Below, piece by piece: positions 1 to 8,262 of a DNA stretch of 64,000 nucleotides. The DNA is taken from contig NZ_CADIJQ010000001.1 in the NCBI RefSeq assembly GCF_902859595.1, positions 1,178,001-1,242,000 of the forward strand. Reading direction: 5' to 3'. Origin of the DNA: Achromobacter kerstersii. Lineage in GTDB: Bacteria; Pseudomonadota; Gammaproteobacteria; Burkholderiales; Burkholderiaceae_B. The number at the start of each line of letters is the position of its first letter. Position 1 is the first letter of the stretch. The position numbers were made by a program, and so were the translations under genes. The notes beneath the pieces were generated by a model. The model did not search any database and was not told the origin of the DNA. It saw only the letters and a list, made by a program, of their open reading frames with translations.

Positions 1-641
1 ACCCCGCCTATCGCGCCAAGAACGAGCACGTCAACACGCTGGCCGAACGGTTGCAAGGGTGCTTTCGGTTCAGCATGAACGGCAAGGCGCCTGCTGCTGA
101 CGACCCGACGTTGACGGCGCTGCAAAGCTATATGTTCTGGCTGGCCAGCAAAGCGCCAACGGGCGTCGTGCTGGAAGGCCAGGGTTACCGCAAGCTGCCG
201 GCGCCCGCGCAAAAGGCCGACTACGTGCGCGGCAGCGAGGTCTATGCGCAGTACTGTGCGGTGTGCCACGGCGCCGAGGGCCAGGGCCAGAAGAACGGCA
301 AACACTGGGTCTTTCCCGCGCTGTGGGGCGCCGACTCATTCAACTGGGGCGCGGGCATGCACCAGATTGGCAACGCGGCCGGCTTCATCAAAGCCAATAT
401 GCCGCTGGGCCAAGCCGGCATGCTGAGCGACCAGGAAGCCTGGGACGTGGCCTACTTCATGAACGCGCATGAACGCCCGCAAGACCCGCGTTACAAGGAT
501 TCAGTGGCGACCACCCGAGAGAAATATCACGACTCGGACGACTCGCTGTACGGCATCGAGGTCAACGGCCACCTGCTCGGCAGCGATGCGCCGCCGCCTG
601 GCGGAAAGCTGCTTCAAACCGCGGCCAAACCCGCTGGCTGA
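1..641 (+). CDS. Diheme cytochrome c, TsdA-like (thiosulfate dehydrogenase), C-terminal part
   Basis: The reading frame is open from the left edge (first full codon at base 3) to the TGA at 639-641, so the N-terminus and true start lie outside the window. The visible part has a complete class-I cytochrome c domain with the heme motif CAVCHG, followed by a stretch (FPALWGADSFNWGAGMH) typical of the TsdA/SoxXA-related family. Near its start the peptide RLQGCF..SMNG resembles the segment of TsdA that carries the cysteine axial ligand of heme 1; the CxxCH of the first domain would be upstream. TsdA enzymes are periplasmic and interconvert thiosulfate and tetrathionate. The family call is from recalled motifs; a generic diheme cytochrome c is the alternative. 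Confidence 0.75.
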   Translation, partial: PAYRAKNEHVNTLAERLQGCFRFSMNGKAPAADDPTLTALQSYMFWLASKAPTGVVLEGQGYRKLPAPAQKADYVRGSEVYAQYCAVCHGAEGQGQKNGKHWVFPALWGADSFNWGAGMHQIGNAAGFIKANMPLGQAGMLSDQEAWDVAYFMNAHERPQDPRYKDSVATTREKYHDSDDSLYGIEVNGHLLGSDAPPPGGKLLQTAAKPAG

Positions 642-665
642 CGGGGTTCGCCCGCTCAGCCACAT

Positions 666-717
666 AAAAATCGCGCGGCCGGACAGCGGGTTTTCCCCCT
701 GCCGCGCCGCGCGATTT
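666..717. terminator. Long GC-rich inverted repeat after the cytochrome gene
   Basis: Arms AAATCGCGCGGC (668-679) and GCCGCGCGATTT (706-717) are perfectly complementary over 12 bp. The T-run after the right arm is only three bases, so a Rho-independent terminator is possible but not typical. It separates the cytochrome gene from gmk. Confidence 0.5.
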
Positions 718-757
718 GCTAGACTTCCGGTCTTAGCATCACACGCCGGTCAACTTC

Positions 758-1390
758 ATGTACGCCAACCCCGGAAACGTCTTCATGGTCGTCGCGCCCA
801 GCGGCGCGGGCAAATCCAGCCTGGTGAAGGCCTTGCTCCAGCAAGACCCCTCCATCGAACTCTCCATTTCCTGCACCACGCGCGCGCCTCGTCCGGGCGA
901 AGAAGACGGCCGTGAATACCGTTTCGTGTCAGTTGACGAGTTCAAGCGCATGCGCGACGAGCAGAACCTGCTGGAATGGGCGGAAGTCCACGGCAATTTC
1001 TACGGCACGCCGCGCGACCGCATCGACCTGGCTACCCGCGAGGGCCGCGACGTATTGCTCGAGATCGATTGGCAAGGCGCGCGTCAGGTGAAGCAGCGCT
1101 TCCCCGCCGCCATCGGCATTTTCGTGCTGCCCCCGTCGATCGAAGAACTCGAAAGCCGGTTGAAGGCGCGGGGCCAGGATGCGCCCCAAGTGATCGCGCG
1201 CCGGCTCATGGCTGCGGGCGGCGAAATCGCCCACGCGCCTGAATGCGAATATGTTATTATTAATCAAGAATTTAGCGTGGCCTTGTCGGAACTGATGCAA
1301 ATCGTCAGTTCCGCAAGGCTGCGCTTTTCGTCTCAGGCCGCCCGCCATGCCGAGTTGTTCGCACAACTGGGTATCCCGGCCGAACACTGA
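758..1390 (+). CDS. gmk: Guanylate kinase
   Basis: Cytoplasmic enzyme that phosphorylates GMP (and dGMP) with ATP to give GDP, essential for guanine nucleotide and hence (p)ppGpp supply. The 210-residue protein has the expected length and begins with the P-loop APSGAGKSS at about residues 13-21, followed by the GMP-binding region ([17 protein letters not shown]) and the lid. It is the first gene of a gmk-rpoZ-spoT run on the plus strand, the same order as in E. coli, with 44 bp to rpoZ. Start ATG at 758; the alternative Met at residue 10 would cut into the first beta strand, so the upstream ATG is preferred. Confidence 0.97.
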   Translation: MYANPGNVFMVVAPSGAGKSSLVKALLQQDPSIELSISCTTRAPRPGEEDGREYRFVSVDEFKRMRDEQNLLEWAEVHGNFYGTPRDRIDLATREGRDVLLEIDWQGARQVKQRFPAAIGIFVLPPSIEELESRLKARGQDAPQVIARRLMAAGGEIAHAPECEYVIINQEFSVALSELMQIVSSARLRFSSQAARHAELFAQLGIPAEH

Positions 1391-1434
1391 GCCGAACGCA
1401 TTCTCCCTATCATCCATCAGCACCAGGTGTCCTA

Positions 1435-1638
1435 ATGGCTCGCATTACTGTCGAAGACTGTCTGAATCAAATCCCTAACCGTTTCAAGCTCACGCTGGCC
1501 GCGACGTATCGCGCCCGCGAGTTGGCGCAAGGCCATGCCCCGCGCCTGGACAGCAAAGACAAGCCCACGGTCACTGCTCTGCGCGAAATCGCGGGCGGCC
1601 TAACCGGCGTGGAAATGCTGCGTAAAGTTCCCACCTGA
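1435..1638 (+). CDS. rpoZ: RNA polymerase omega subunit
   Basis: Small subunit of RNA polymerase that assists beta-prime folding and forms part of a ppGpp-binding site in proteobacteria. The 67-residue product starts [19 protein letters not shown], the signature N-terminus of omega, and has the conserved ALREIAGG segment near the end. It is at the short end of the family; E. coli omega is longer at the C-terminus. It lies between gmk and the (p)ppGpp synthetase gene, 22 bp upstream of the latter, so all three are very likely cotranscribed. Confidence 0.97.
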   Translation: MARITVEDCLNQIPNRFKLTLAATYRARELAQGHAPRLDSKDKPTVTALREIAGGLTGVEMLRKVPT

Positions 1639-1660
1639 TAGTCTCCGGGGGGCGGCAAGC

Positions 1661-3955
1661 ATGGCTTTTCCCGGGCTGAAGTACGCTTCATCTGGTCTGC
1701 TTGCCGCACTACGTGCCGGCTCCCGTCTTGGGCGCCGCACGGGCAAGAAAGACAAAAATCTCCCTACGCCACCGTCCGTCGCCGCGCAAGAAGCGGCGGA
1801 CGCAACCGCTTCGCCGGTTGCATCGCTGGCGCCGCTGACCGAAATCATCGGCAGCTATCTCGACAAGAAAGATGTAGAGCGCGTGCGCGAAGCCTATCGC
1901 TTCGCGGATCAGGCGCATCTGGGCCAATTCCGCGCCAGCGGTTCGCCCTACATCTCGCATCCCATCGCCGTCACTGAAATCTGCGCAGGCTGGAAGCTCG
2001 ACGTCAACGCGTTGTCGGCCGCCCTGCTCCATGACGTCATGGAAGACCAGGGCATTGCCAAGCACGAGCTGGCGGAACGCTTCGGCCCTGAAGTGGCCGA
2101 GCTGGTCGACGGGCTGTCCAAATTGGACCGCCTGGACTTCGCCACCAAGGCCGAGCAGCAAGCTGAGAGTTTCCGCAAGATGCTGTTGGCGATGGCGCGC
2201 GACGTGCGCGTCATCCTCATCAAGCTGGCCGACCGCCTGCACAATATGCGCACGCTGGACGCGGTCAATCCCGAAAAACGCCGGCGCATCGCCCGCGAAA
2301 CGCTGGACATCTACGCGCCCATCGCGCACCGGCTCGGCCTGAACCTGCTGTTCCGCGAGCTGCAAGACTTGTGTTTTGCGGCGATGCATCCGAACCGCTA
2401 TCAGGTGCTGTACAAGGCCGTGCTGGCCGCGCGCGGCAACCGCCGCGAGGTCATCACCAAAATCGCCGATTCGGTGCGGGCGTCATTGCCCGCTGCCGGC
2501 ATCGAAGCCGAAGTCACCGGCCGCGAGAAAACGCTTTATGGCATCTATCGCAAGATGGTTGACCAGAAGAAGTCGTTTTCCGACGTGCTGGATATCTACG
2601 GTTTCCGCGTCATCGTGCACACGCTGCCGGAATGCTATCTGGCGCTGGGCACGCTGCACCAGCTCTATCGTCCGGTGCCGGGCAAGTTCAAGGACTACAT
2701 CGCCATCCCCAAGGTGAACGGCTATCAGTCCCTGCACACGACGCTCGTCGGCCCCTACGGCACGCCGGTGGAATTCCAGTTCCGCACGCGCGACATGCAT
2801 CATGTGGCCGAAGAAGGCGTGGCGTCGCACTGGCTGTACAAGGGCGCCGACCTGACGTTGAACGACCTGCAAAAGCGCACGCACCAATGGCTGCAATCGC
2901 TGCTGGACATTCAAAGCCAGACGGGCGATTCCGGCGAATTCCTCGAGCACGTCAAAGTCGATCTGTTCCCGGACGCGGTCTACGTGTTCACGCCGCGCGG
3001 CAAGATCATTTCGCTGCCTCGTGGCGCCACCCCGGTGGACTTCGCCTATGCGATTCACACCGACATCGGCAACCAGGCGGTGGCGGCAAAGATCAATGGC
3101 GAGTTCGTGCCGTTGCGCACCGAACTCAATAGCGGCGACACCGTTGAAATCGTCACGTCGCCGGCGTCGCGTCCGAACGCGCAATGGCTTAACTATGTGC
3201 GCACCGGCCGCGCGCGTTCCGAAATTCGCCACTATCTGCGTACCGTCAAGTACGAAGAATCGGTGGCGTTTGGCGAGCGCTTGCTTAGCCAGGCATTGCA
3301 AGAACTGCACATGCCGATGCCGGCCACCGACGACCCCGCTTGGCAAAAGCTTGCGCGCAGCACCGGCGCCAGCTCACGCGAGGAAATCCTGGCTGATATC
3401 GGCTTGGGCAAGCGTTTGGCGGCCGTGGTCGCACGGCGTTTCGCGCCTGAGCATCAGCTTGTCGCCACCACCGCTGCCGCGGTGGACGAGCTGACGTCGG
3501 CGCGCAGCGCACCCATTCTGATCCAGGGCAATGAAGGCCAGGCTGTGCAGTTGGCGCCTTGCTGCGGCCCCCTGCCCGGCGACCCTATCGTTGCCGGCAT
3601 GCGCATGGGCCATGGTCTGGTGGTACACACCGCCGACTGCCCCGTCGCCCTGCGCCAGCGCCTGCGCGAGCCGGAACGCTGGATCAACGTGGGTTGGGAC
3701 GCGCACACCGCCAAACACCTGGCCACGCGCCTGGACATCATCACGCGCAACGAACGTGGCGTGCTGGGGCGTCTGGCGGCGGAAGTCACCGCGGCGGATG
3801 CCAACATCATGCACGTCACGATGCACGACGATGCCGTGTCCACCGTGTCCTTGCACCTGACCATTCAGGTCGACAGCCGCAAGCATCTGGCGCAAGTCAT
3901 CCGCGCCATCCGGCACGTGCCGCAAGTGCAGAAGATCGTCCGCGTCAAAGGCTGA
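1661..3955 (+). CDS. spoT: Bifunctional (p)ppGpp synthetase/hydrolase (RelA/SpoT family)
   Basis: Long RSH protein of 764 residues that makes and degrades the stringent-response alarmone. Order of domains: a non-conserved basic N-terminal extension (about 1-55), the HD hydrolase domain with H100 and the H124-D125 pair in LLHDVMED, the synthetase domain (KDYIAIPKVNGYQSLHT near 350), TGS (about 440-500, from VYVFTPRGKIISLPRGATPVDFAY), a zinc-finger/helical region with an intact CC pair (LAPCCGPLPGD), and a C-terminal ACT domain. Both catalytic halves look intact, as expected if this is the bifunctional enzyme. It follows rpoZ by 22 bp and ends at a strong terminator. Whether the genome also has a separate relA cannot be seen here. 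Confidence 0.95.
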   Translation: MAFPGLKYASSGLLAALRAGSRLGRRTGKKDKNLPTPPSVAAQEAADATASPVASLAPLTEIIGSYLDKKDVERVREAYRFADQAHLGQFRASGSPYISHPIAVTEICAGWKLDVNALSAALLHDVMEDQGIAKHELAERFGPEVAELVDGLSKLDRLDFATKAEQQAESFRKMLLAMARDVRVILIKLADRLHNMRTLDAVNPEKRRRIARETLDIYAPIAHRLGLNLLFRELQDLCFAAMHPNRYQVLYKAVLAARGNRREVITKIADSVRASLPAAGIEAEVTGREKTLYGIYRKMVDQKKSFSDVLDIYGFRVIVHTLPECYLALGTLHQLYRPVPGKFKDYIAIPKVNGYQSLHTTLVGPYGTPVEFQFRTRDMHHVAEEGVASHWLYKGADLTLNDLQKRTHQWLQSLLDIQSQTGDSGEFLEHVKVDLFPDAVYVFTPRGKIISLPRGATPVDFAYAIHTDIGNQAVAAKINGEFVPLRTELNSGDTVEIVTSPASRPNAQWLNYVRTGRARSEIRHYLRTVKYEESVAFGERLLSQALQELHMPMPATDDPAWQKLARSTGASSREEILADIGLGKRLAAVVARRFAPEHQLVATTAAAVDELTSARSAPILIQGNEGQAVQLAPCCGPLPGDPIVAGMRMGHGLVVHTADCPVALRQRLREPERWINVGWDAHTAKHLATRLDIITRNERGVLGRLAAEVTAADANIMHVTMHDDAVSTVSLHLTIQVDSRKHLAQVIRAIRHVPQVQKIVRVKG

Positions 3956-3974
3956 TCTTGCTCTGATCGGCACC

Positions 3975-4017
3975 AAAAAAAGCGCCCCGCGAGGAAACTC
4001 GCGGGGCGCCCTTTTTT
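3975..4017. terminator. Bidirectional Rho-independent terminator
   Basis: A perfect 12-bp stem, GCGCCCCGCGAG (3982-3993) and CTCGCGGGGCGC (3998-4009), closes on a GAAA tetraloop. A T-run follows on the plus strand and an A-run precedes it, so it can end both spoT and the convergent TRAP operon. Confidence 0.93.
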
Positions 4018-4055
4018 ATGACGTGACAAACAGCGTTATGAGGTGGCGAACAGCG

Positions 4056-5369
4056 TTAACGCTGTGACATCAAATTCGGCAGGTACGTCACGATGCCCGG
4101 GAAGACCGTGATAAGCCCGATCGCGATCACCAGCAGCAGGCAAAAGGGAATCGACGCCTTGGTGACCTGCCAAATATCCCTGCCCGTCATGGATTGCAGC
4201 ACAAACAGGTTGAACCCCAGTGGCGGCGTGATCTGCGCAATCTCGATGATGATGACGATATAGATCCCGAACCAGATCAGGTCGATACCCGCAGCCTGCA
4301 CCATCGGCAGAATCACCGCGCTGCTCAGCACCAGAATCGAAATGCCTTCCAGGAAGCAGCCGAGCACCAGGAAGAACGCCGTCAGCACCGCCAGCAACAT
4401 ATAGGGCGACAGCGCCATGCTTTCGACCTTGGCCGCCAACACCTGCGGAATGTTCAAGAAGCCCACCGAGATCGACAACACCGCCGCGCACGCCACGATG
4501 AACGAGATCATGCAAGAGATCTTCATCGCCGACATCAGGCTTTCGCCCAGGCTTTTCAGCGACAACGTGCCGCCCAGCTTGGCCAGCACCATCGCGCCGA
4601 CGACACCCACCGTTGCCGCTTCCGTCGGCGTCGCCAAGCCCCCGTAGATGACGCCAATGACCGCCGCAATCAGCAGGCCCACCGGGATCAGCCGGCGCGA
4701 GTTCCACAGCTTGGCGCCGAAGCTCAGCGCCGGATCACGCGGCGGCACCTTGGACGGGTTCAGCAGCGACCACACGATGACGTAGCCCATGAACAACGCG
4801 ATCAGCAGCAGCCCCGGCAGAATGCCCGCCATGAACAAACGCGCCACCGATTGCTGGGCCGTGACGCCGTAGACGATCATGATAATCGACGGCGGAATCA
4901 TCAGCCCCAGCGTGCCGGAACCCGCCAACGTGCCGATCATCATGCCTTCGTCATACCCGCGCTTCTTCAGCTCGGGCAGGCTCATGCGCGCAACCGTTGC
5001 ACACGTTACGGCGGACGACCCCGCCACCGCCGCCATGATGCCGCAGCCCAGAATGTTCACGTGCAGCAAGCGCCCGGGCAGCCAGCTGACCCACGGCCCC
5101 AAGCCTTTGAACATGTCTTCAGACAGCCGCGTGCGAAACAGAATTTCGCCCATCCAGATGAACAGCGGCAAGGCCGTCATCGGCCAGCCCCAGCTCGCGT
5201 CCCACATTGAAGAAACGATCAGCGATCCCACGGGCGCGTCGGTGAACACCGCCAAGCCCACCACGCCCATCGCCAACAACGAAATCGCCACCCAGACGCC
5301 GCTGGCCAACAGCACCAGCAATACCACCAGCAACGCCCCGGATGCGATCAGAGTCGAATATTGATCCAT
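4056..5369 (-). CDS. TRAP transporter large permease (DctM type), cassette 1
   Basis: Inner-membrane transport subunit of a tripartite ATP-independent periplasmic transporter, which couples substrate uptake to a sodium gradient. The 437-residue protein is almost wholly hydrophobic (about 11-12 segments) and carries DctM hallmarks such as LPLFIWMGEILFRTRLSE, GSSAVTCATVARM and GLMIPPSIIMIVYG. The ATG at 5369 is chosen because AGGAAC lies just upstream; a longer frame reaches 5513 but overlaps the small-permease gene and starts with a non-hydrophobic sequence. It is last in a minus-strand dctP-dctQ-dctM operon and is clearly paralogous to the large permease at 23697-24998, especially in the segments quoted. 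The substrate is unknown. Confidence 0.93.
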   Translation of the reverse strand: MDQYSTLIASGALLVVLLVLLASGVWVAISLLAMGVVGLAVFTDAPVGSLIVSSMWDASWGWPMTALPLFIWMGEILFRTRLSEDMFKGLGPWVSWLPGRLLHVNILGCGIMAAVAGSSAVTCATVARMSLPELKKRGYDEGMMIGTLAGSGTLGLMIPPSIIMIVYGVTAQQSVARLFMAGILPGLLLIALFMGYVIVWSLLNPSKVPPRDPALSFGAKLWNSRRLIPVGLLIAAVIGVIYGGLATPTEAATVGVVGAMVLAKLGGTLSLKSLGESLMSAMKISCMISFIVACAAVLSISVGFLNIPQVLAAKVESMALSPYMLLAVLTAFFLVLGCFLEGISILVLSSAVILPMVQAAGIDLIWFGIYIVIIIEIAQITPPLGFNLFVLQSMTGRDIWQVTKASIPFCLLLVIAIGLITVFPGIVTYLPNLMSQR

Positions 5370-5430
5370 GCTTGTTCCTGCATAGGAAGTGAAGGCCGGC
5401 GCAACGCAACCAGCCATGTCGCCCGGCGCG

Positions 5431-5940
5431 TTATTCCAACGCCGCCTCGCTGTTCTTGTCGTAGCCCGGCTCTTCGCCGCGTGCGACGGCAAGGGCCGCG
5501 TCAAGCAGTGCAATCGTCAGGATCACAAGCCCCGCCGCCAATGCCGATTGCGGAATCCAGAACGGAATGGCAAGCAGCCCGGGGCTGATGTCATCGAACT
5601 CGAAGGACTGCCACGCGAACAGCACGGCCTGCCACGCGATGTAGCCCATCAACAGCGCGGTGGATAGGCAGCACCAGAGTTCAACCACTTTGCGCGTTCC
5701 GCCGGTCAGGCGGCTGACGATCAGGCCGACGCGAATGTGGCCGCCGTCGCGGAAGGTGTAGGCCAGGCCCAGGAAGGTGGAGGCCGCCATGAACAGCCCC
5801 GAGATTTCGGTGGAGTCCACCGTATAGCCCAGCGCGCGGCCGATGATCTGCGCGATGATGCTGATGGCGATGCCCGCCAGAAATGCCGCGGCCAGCACGC
5901 CGCTAAGCGTGTAGAGGCCGTCAAGAAATTTTCTCAACAT
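5431..5940 (-). CDS. TRAP transporter small permease (DctQ type), cassette 1
   Basis: The 169-residue membrane protein has four predicted helices and the DctQ pattern of a short N-terminal helix (MLRKFLDGLYTLSGVLAA), a central loop (FMAASTFLGLAYTFRDGGHIRV) and two closing helices. With DctM it forms the membrane part of the transporter. It sits 57 bp after the solute-binding gene and 61 bp before the large permease. Its first residues closely resemble those of the small permease at 23204 (MRRFLDGLYGAAGLLAG), supporting a cassette duplication or common origin. Confidence 0.92.
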   Translation of the reverse strand: MLRKFLDGLYTLSGVLAAAFLAGIAISIIAQIIGRALGYTVDSTEISGLFMAASTFLGLAYTFRDGGHIRVGLIVSRLTGGTRKVVELWCCLSTALLMGYIAWQAVLFAWQSFEFDDISPGLLAIPFWIPQSALAAGLVILTIALLDAALAVARGEEPGYDKNSEAALE

Positions 5941-5997
5941 GATCTTGTACCGCTCCCGAAGATGCAGAAAAGGCGGGGCGCGCGGCCCCGCCAGCCG

Positions 5998-7008
5998 CTA
6001 GTTGGCGGCCGTCTTGGCTGGCGCCTGGGCAGCCTTGGCCGCCAGATAGTTGTCCAACACCTTCTGCTCGTCGGGGCTGGCGCTCTTGCGCCAATCGGCG
6101 ACCATGGCCTGGCCCACGTCGGCCAAGGCCTTCTGCACTTCCGGGCCGGCCTGGGTCACGGTGATGCCGTTCTTGCGCAACGTCTCGACGGTGTCTTCGC
6201 CCGCCTTGCGGCTCATTTCAAAGCCGCGCTTGGTGGCGCGTTCGCCAGCCGCCAGAACGATCTTCTGCACATCTGGCTCCAACGCACGGAACGCCCGTTC
6301 GTTGATGATGACGACGTTCTTGTTGTGCAGCGTGCCCGTGTACATGAAGTACTTGCAGTTGTCCCACACCTGGGTGTCGATACCGGTTTGCGCGCTGGTG
6401 AACAGCGAGTCGATCAAGCCGGTAGCAAACGCTTGCGCCACTTCGGCAAAGGGCAAAATGGTCGCCTGGAAGCCCAGCATCTGGCCCATCTTCTGCGTCG
6501 GCTGCGAATAGATGCGCAGCTTCTTGCCCTTGAAATCGGCAGGTGCGGAAACGGGCGTCTTGGTGAAGAAGCCCTGCCCTGGCCACGCCACATAGGTGAT
6601 GGCGCGCAAGCCGTTCTTGCCCAGCAGCTTGTCGAAGTACGGCTTCTGCGCTTCAGTCAGCAACGCGGCTTCTTCGTAGTTCGCGGAAATGTTCGGCAAG
6701 CCATCCAGGATGTACATCGGATTTTCGTTGCCATAGACGCCCAAGCGGATTTCACCGGCCTGGATCTGCCCGGCTTGCACGGCGCGCTTGATGGCGTCGT
6801 GCTTGACCAGCGTGTCGTTGGAGCGCAAGTCCACCTTCAGCCGGCCTTGGCTTTCGGTTTCGACTTCCTTGATGAACTGACGAATGTTTTGCGTGAAGAA
6901 ACTGCTTTCCGGATAACCGGAAGCCATGGTCCATGTCGTGGCGGCAGAGGCCGCAACCATCGGGCAGGCGCAGGCCGCCGTCACCAAGAGCTTGCGTAAG
7001 AACTGCAT
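5998..7008 (-). CDS. TRAP solute-binding protein (DctP type), cassette 1
   Basis: Periplasmic receptor that delivers ligand to the DctQM permease. The 336-residue precursor starts at the ATG ending at 7008, preceded by AGGGGA, and has a Sec signal peptide (MQFLRKLLVTAACACP.. to about AASA). The DctP fold is recognisable from YPESSFFTQNIRQFIKEVE near the N-terminus, the IKRAVQAGQIQAGE segment and the LRIYSQPTQK substrate-binding region, where DctP proteins usually place the arginine that pairs with a ligand carboxylate. A longer frame to 7050 would bury the signal peptide. It is the first gene of its operon, divergent from the GntR regulator. Confidence 0.93.
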   Translation of the reverse strand: MQFLRKLLVTAACACPMVAASAATTWTMASGYPESSFFTQNIRQFIKEVETESQGRLKVDLRSNDTLVKHDAIKRAVQAGQIQAGEIRLGVYGNENPMYILDGLPNISANYEEAALLTEAQKPYFDKLLGKNGLRAITYVAWPGQGFFTKTPVSAPADFKGKKLRIYSQPTQKMGQMLGFQATILPFAEVAQAFATGLIDSLFTSAQTGIDTQVWDNCKYFMYTGTLHNKNVVIINERAFRALEPDVQKIVLAAGERATKRGFEMSRKAGEDTVETLRKNGITVTQAGPEVQKALADVGQAMVADWRKSASPDEQKVLDNYLAAKAAQAPAKTAAN

Positions 7009-7087
7009 GGAAATCCCCTTGTAGTGGTCTGACGAAGATACTGTTTCCAAGCTGCCGTTTAGCGCGCTGAACGCGACTCGCAGTTCA

Positions 7088-7116
7088 TTGTATTCATACA
7101 GGTGCCGTCATACAAC
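7088..7116. promoter_or_regulatory. Candidate GntR operator upstream of TRAP cassette 1
   Basis: TTGTATTCATACAG at 7088-7101 contains the perfect dyad TGTAT-TC-ATACA; a second half-type copy, GTCATACAA, follows at 7107-7115. Read on the minus strand both contain TGTATGA. The size and symmetry suit FCD-type GntR regulators, which often bind short AT-centred dyads. Similar elements recur before the regulator (7261) and before hyuA (8146). Confidence 0.45.
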
Positions 7117-7348
7117 TCAAAATTACGGCCTCCAAGATGGTGCAGTTTTAGACACTTATGCACTGCACTTAGCCCGCATATAGTGCGTATTAGCAGCATA
7201 ATGGCGAATTGGCGCACCACCATGAACGGCATACCCAGGCATAGGGATTACACGCACCCATATGACAACCTTGGGCCACCTACAATGCGAGACATCCGCC
7301 TTACCCAGACGGAAGGTTCGCCCCTCGATCCAACACGGAATCCGCGAT

Positions 7349-8068
7349 TTGAACAACACGCCCAAGAAGCCCCGCACACGCTTGACTGACGTCGTGATCC
7401 AGACGCTATCCGAACGGCTGGATACGCAGGTTTACCGGCCCGGGCAACGGCTGCCTTCCGAGCAGGCGCTGTGCAAGGAATTCAAGGTCAGCCGCACCGT
7501 TATCCGCGAAGCCATGGCGTCGCTGCGTTTGGGCGGCCGGGTGGTCAGCAGCCCCGGGCTGGGGGTGTTCGTCACGGAAGATCATGACCCGCCCATCAGC
7601 TTCGACATCCAGCCCCCGGCGGACAGCCGCTGGGCGCTGCACATCATGGAAGTGCGGGTCGGCCTTGAAGTGGAAGCCGCTGGGCTGGCCGCAGAACGCC
7701 GCACGCCGGCCAATATGGCCGATATCGTCCAGGCCTTCGACGAGTTCAATGCCGCCGAAAGCGACCGCGCCGCTGCCGTGCAGGCAGACTTCAATTTCCA
7801 TCTGGCGATTGCGCGCGCATCGAACAACCCCCACTTCGCGCATCTGCTTGAATCCGCGGTCAAAGACGTCATGCTGGATCTGAAGATCAAGCACGGCGGC
7901 AAGTCCGAACAAGAGCTGCGCGACTACGAAAAACGCACCGCGCGCGAGCACGGCGTGATCATGGCCGCCATCATGCGTGGCGACCCGGGCGCCGCGCGGG
8001 CCGCCATGGCGCGGCACCTTGGGGAAAGCGTGGCGCGCTATCGCAAGCAGTTGGCGGCCAAGCGCTGA
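7349..8068 (+). CDS. GntR-family transcriptional regulator, FadR/FCD subfamily
   Basis: DNA-binding regulator with an N-terminal winged helix (LPSEQALCKEFKVSRTVIREAMASLR) and a C-terminal all-helical FCD ligand domain that contains the usual acidic and histidine metal/ligand residues (EVRVGLEVEAAG, NFHLAIARASNNPHF, EHGVIMAAI). I place the start at TTG 7349, which gives 239 residues and the usual short leader (NNTPKKPRTRLTD) before the helix-turn-helix. The same frame extends to an ATG at 7262 (268 residues), but that ATG lies inside a TATGACAACC element repeated before hyuA, which looks more like an operator. It stands between divergent TRAP and downstream hyu genes and probably controls both. 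Confidence 0.88.
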   Translation: MNNTPKKPRTRLTDVVIQTLSERLDTQVYRPGQRLPSEQALCKEFKVSRTVIREAMASLRLGGRVVSSPGLGVFVTEDHDPPISFDIQPPADSRWALHIMEVRVGLEVEAAGLAAERRTPANMADIVQAFDEFNAAESDRAAAVQADFNFHLAIARASNNPHFAHLLESAVKDVMLDLKIKHGGKSEQELRDYEKRTAREHGVIMAAIMRGDPGAARAAMARHLGESVARYRKQLAAKR

Positions 8069-8145
8069 AGCCCCGCACCCGACACCCCTGCAAACGGCCG
8101 CAAGGCTGTTTTTTTTCGGCTGCCGGAAAATCCCTGATTGACCAC

Positions 8146-8172
8146 CTGTATGACAACCCCCATCATACGTAT
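8146..8172. promoter_or_regulatory. Candidate GntR operator upstream of hyuA
   Basis: CTGTATGACAA (8146-8156) shares TGTATGA with the elements before TRAP cassette 1, and TATGACAACC (8149-8158) is identical to 7261-7270. A palindrome ATACGTAT follows at 8165-8172. The site lies about 100 bp before the hyuA start. Binding by the adjacent GntR protein is inference. Confidence 0.4.
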
Positions 8173-8262
8173 CGCCGCTTTAGTGTCTGCTCTTGCCATC
8201 CAGCCCGGGAATCTCGCACCCGGCGCCATGGCCGTATTTCCTTGTTTTTCCAGGAGAAAGCA

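Noticed and set aside
4194-5210. Open frame of 338 codons antisense to the TRAP large permease
   Set aside because: Composition is dominated by Arg, His, Gln and Asp with no recognisable domain; the opposite strand codes a clear DctM protein.
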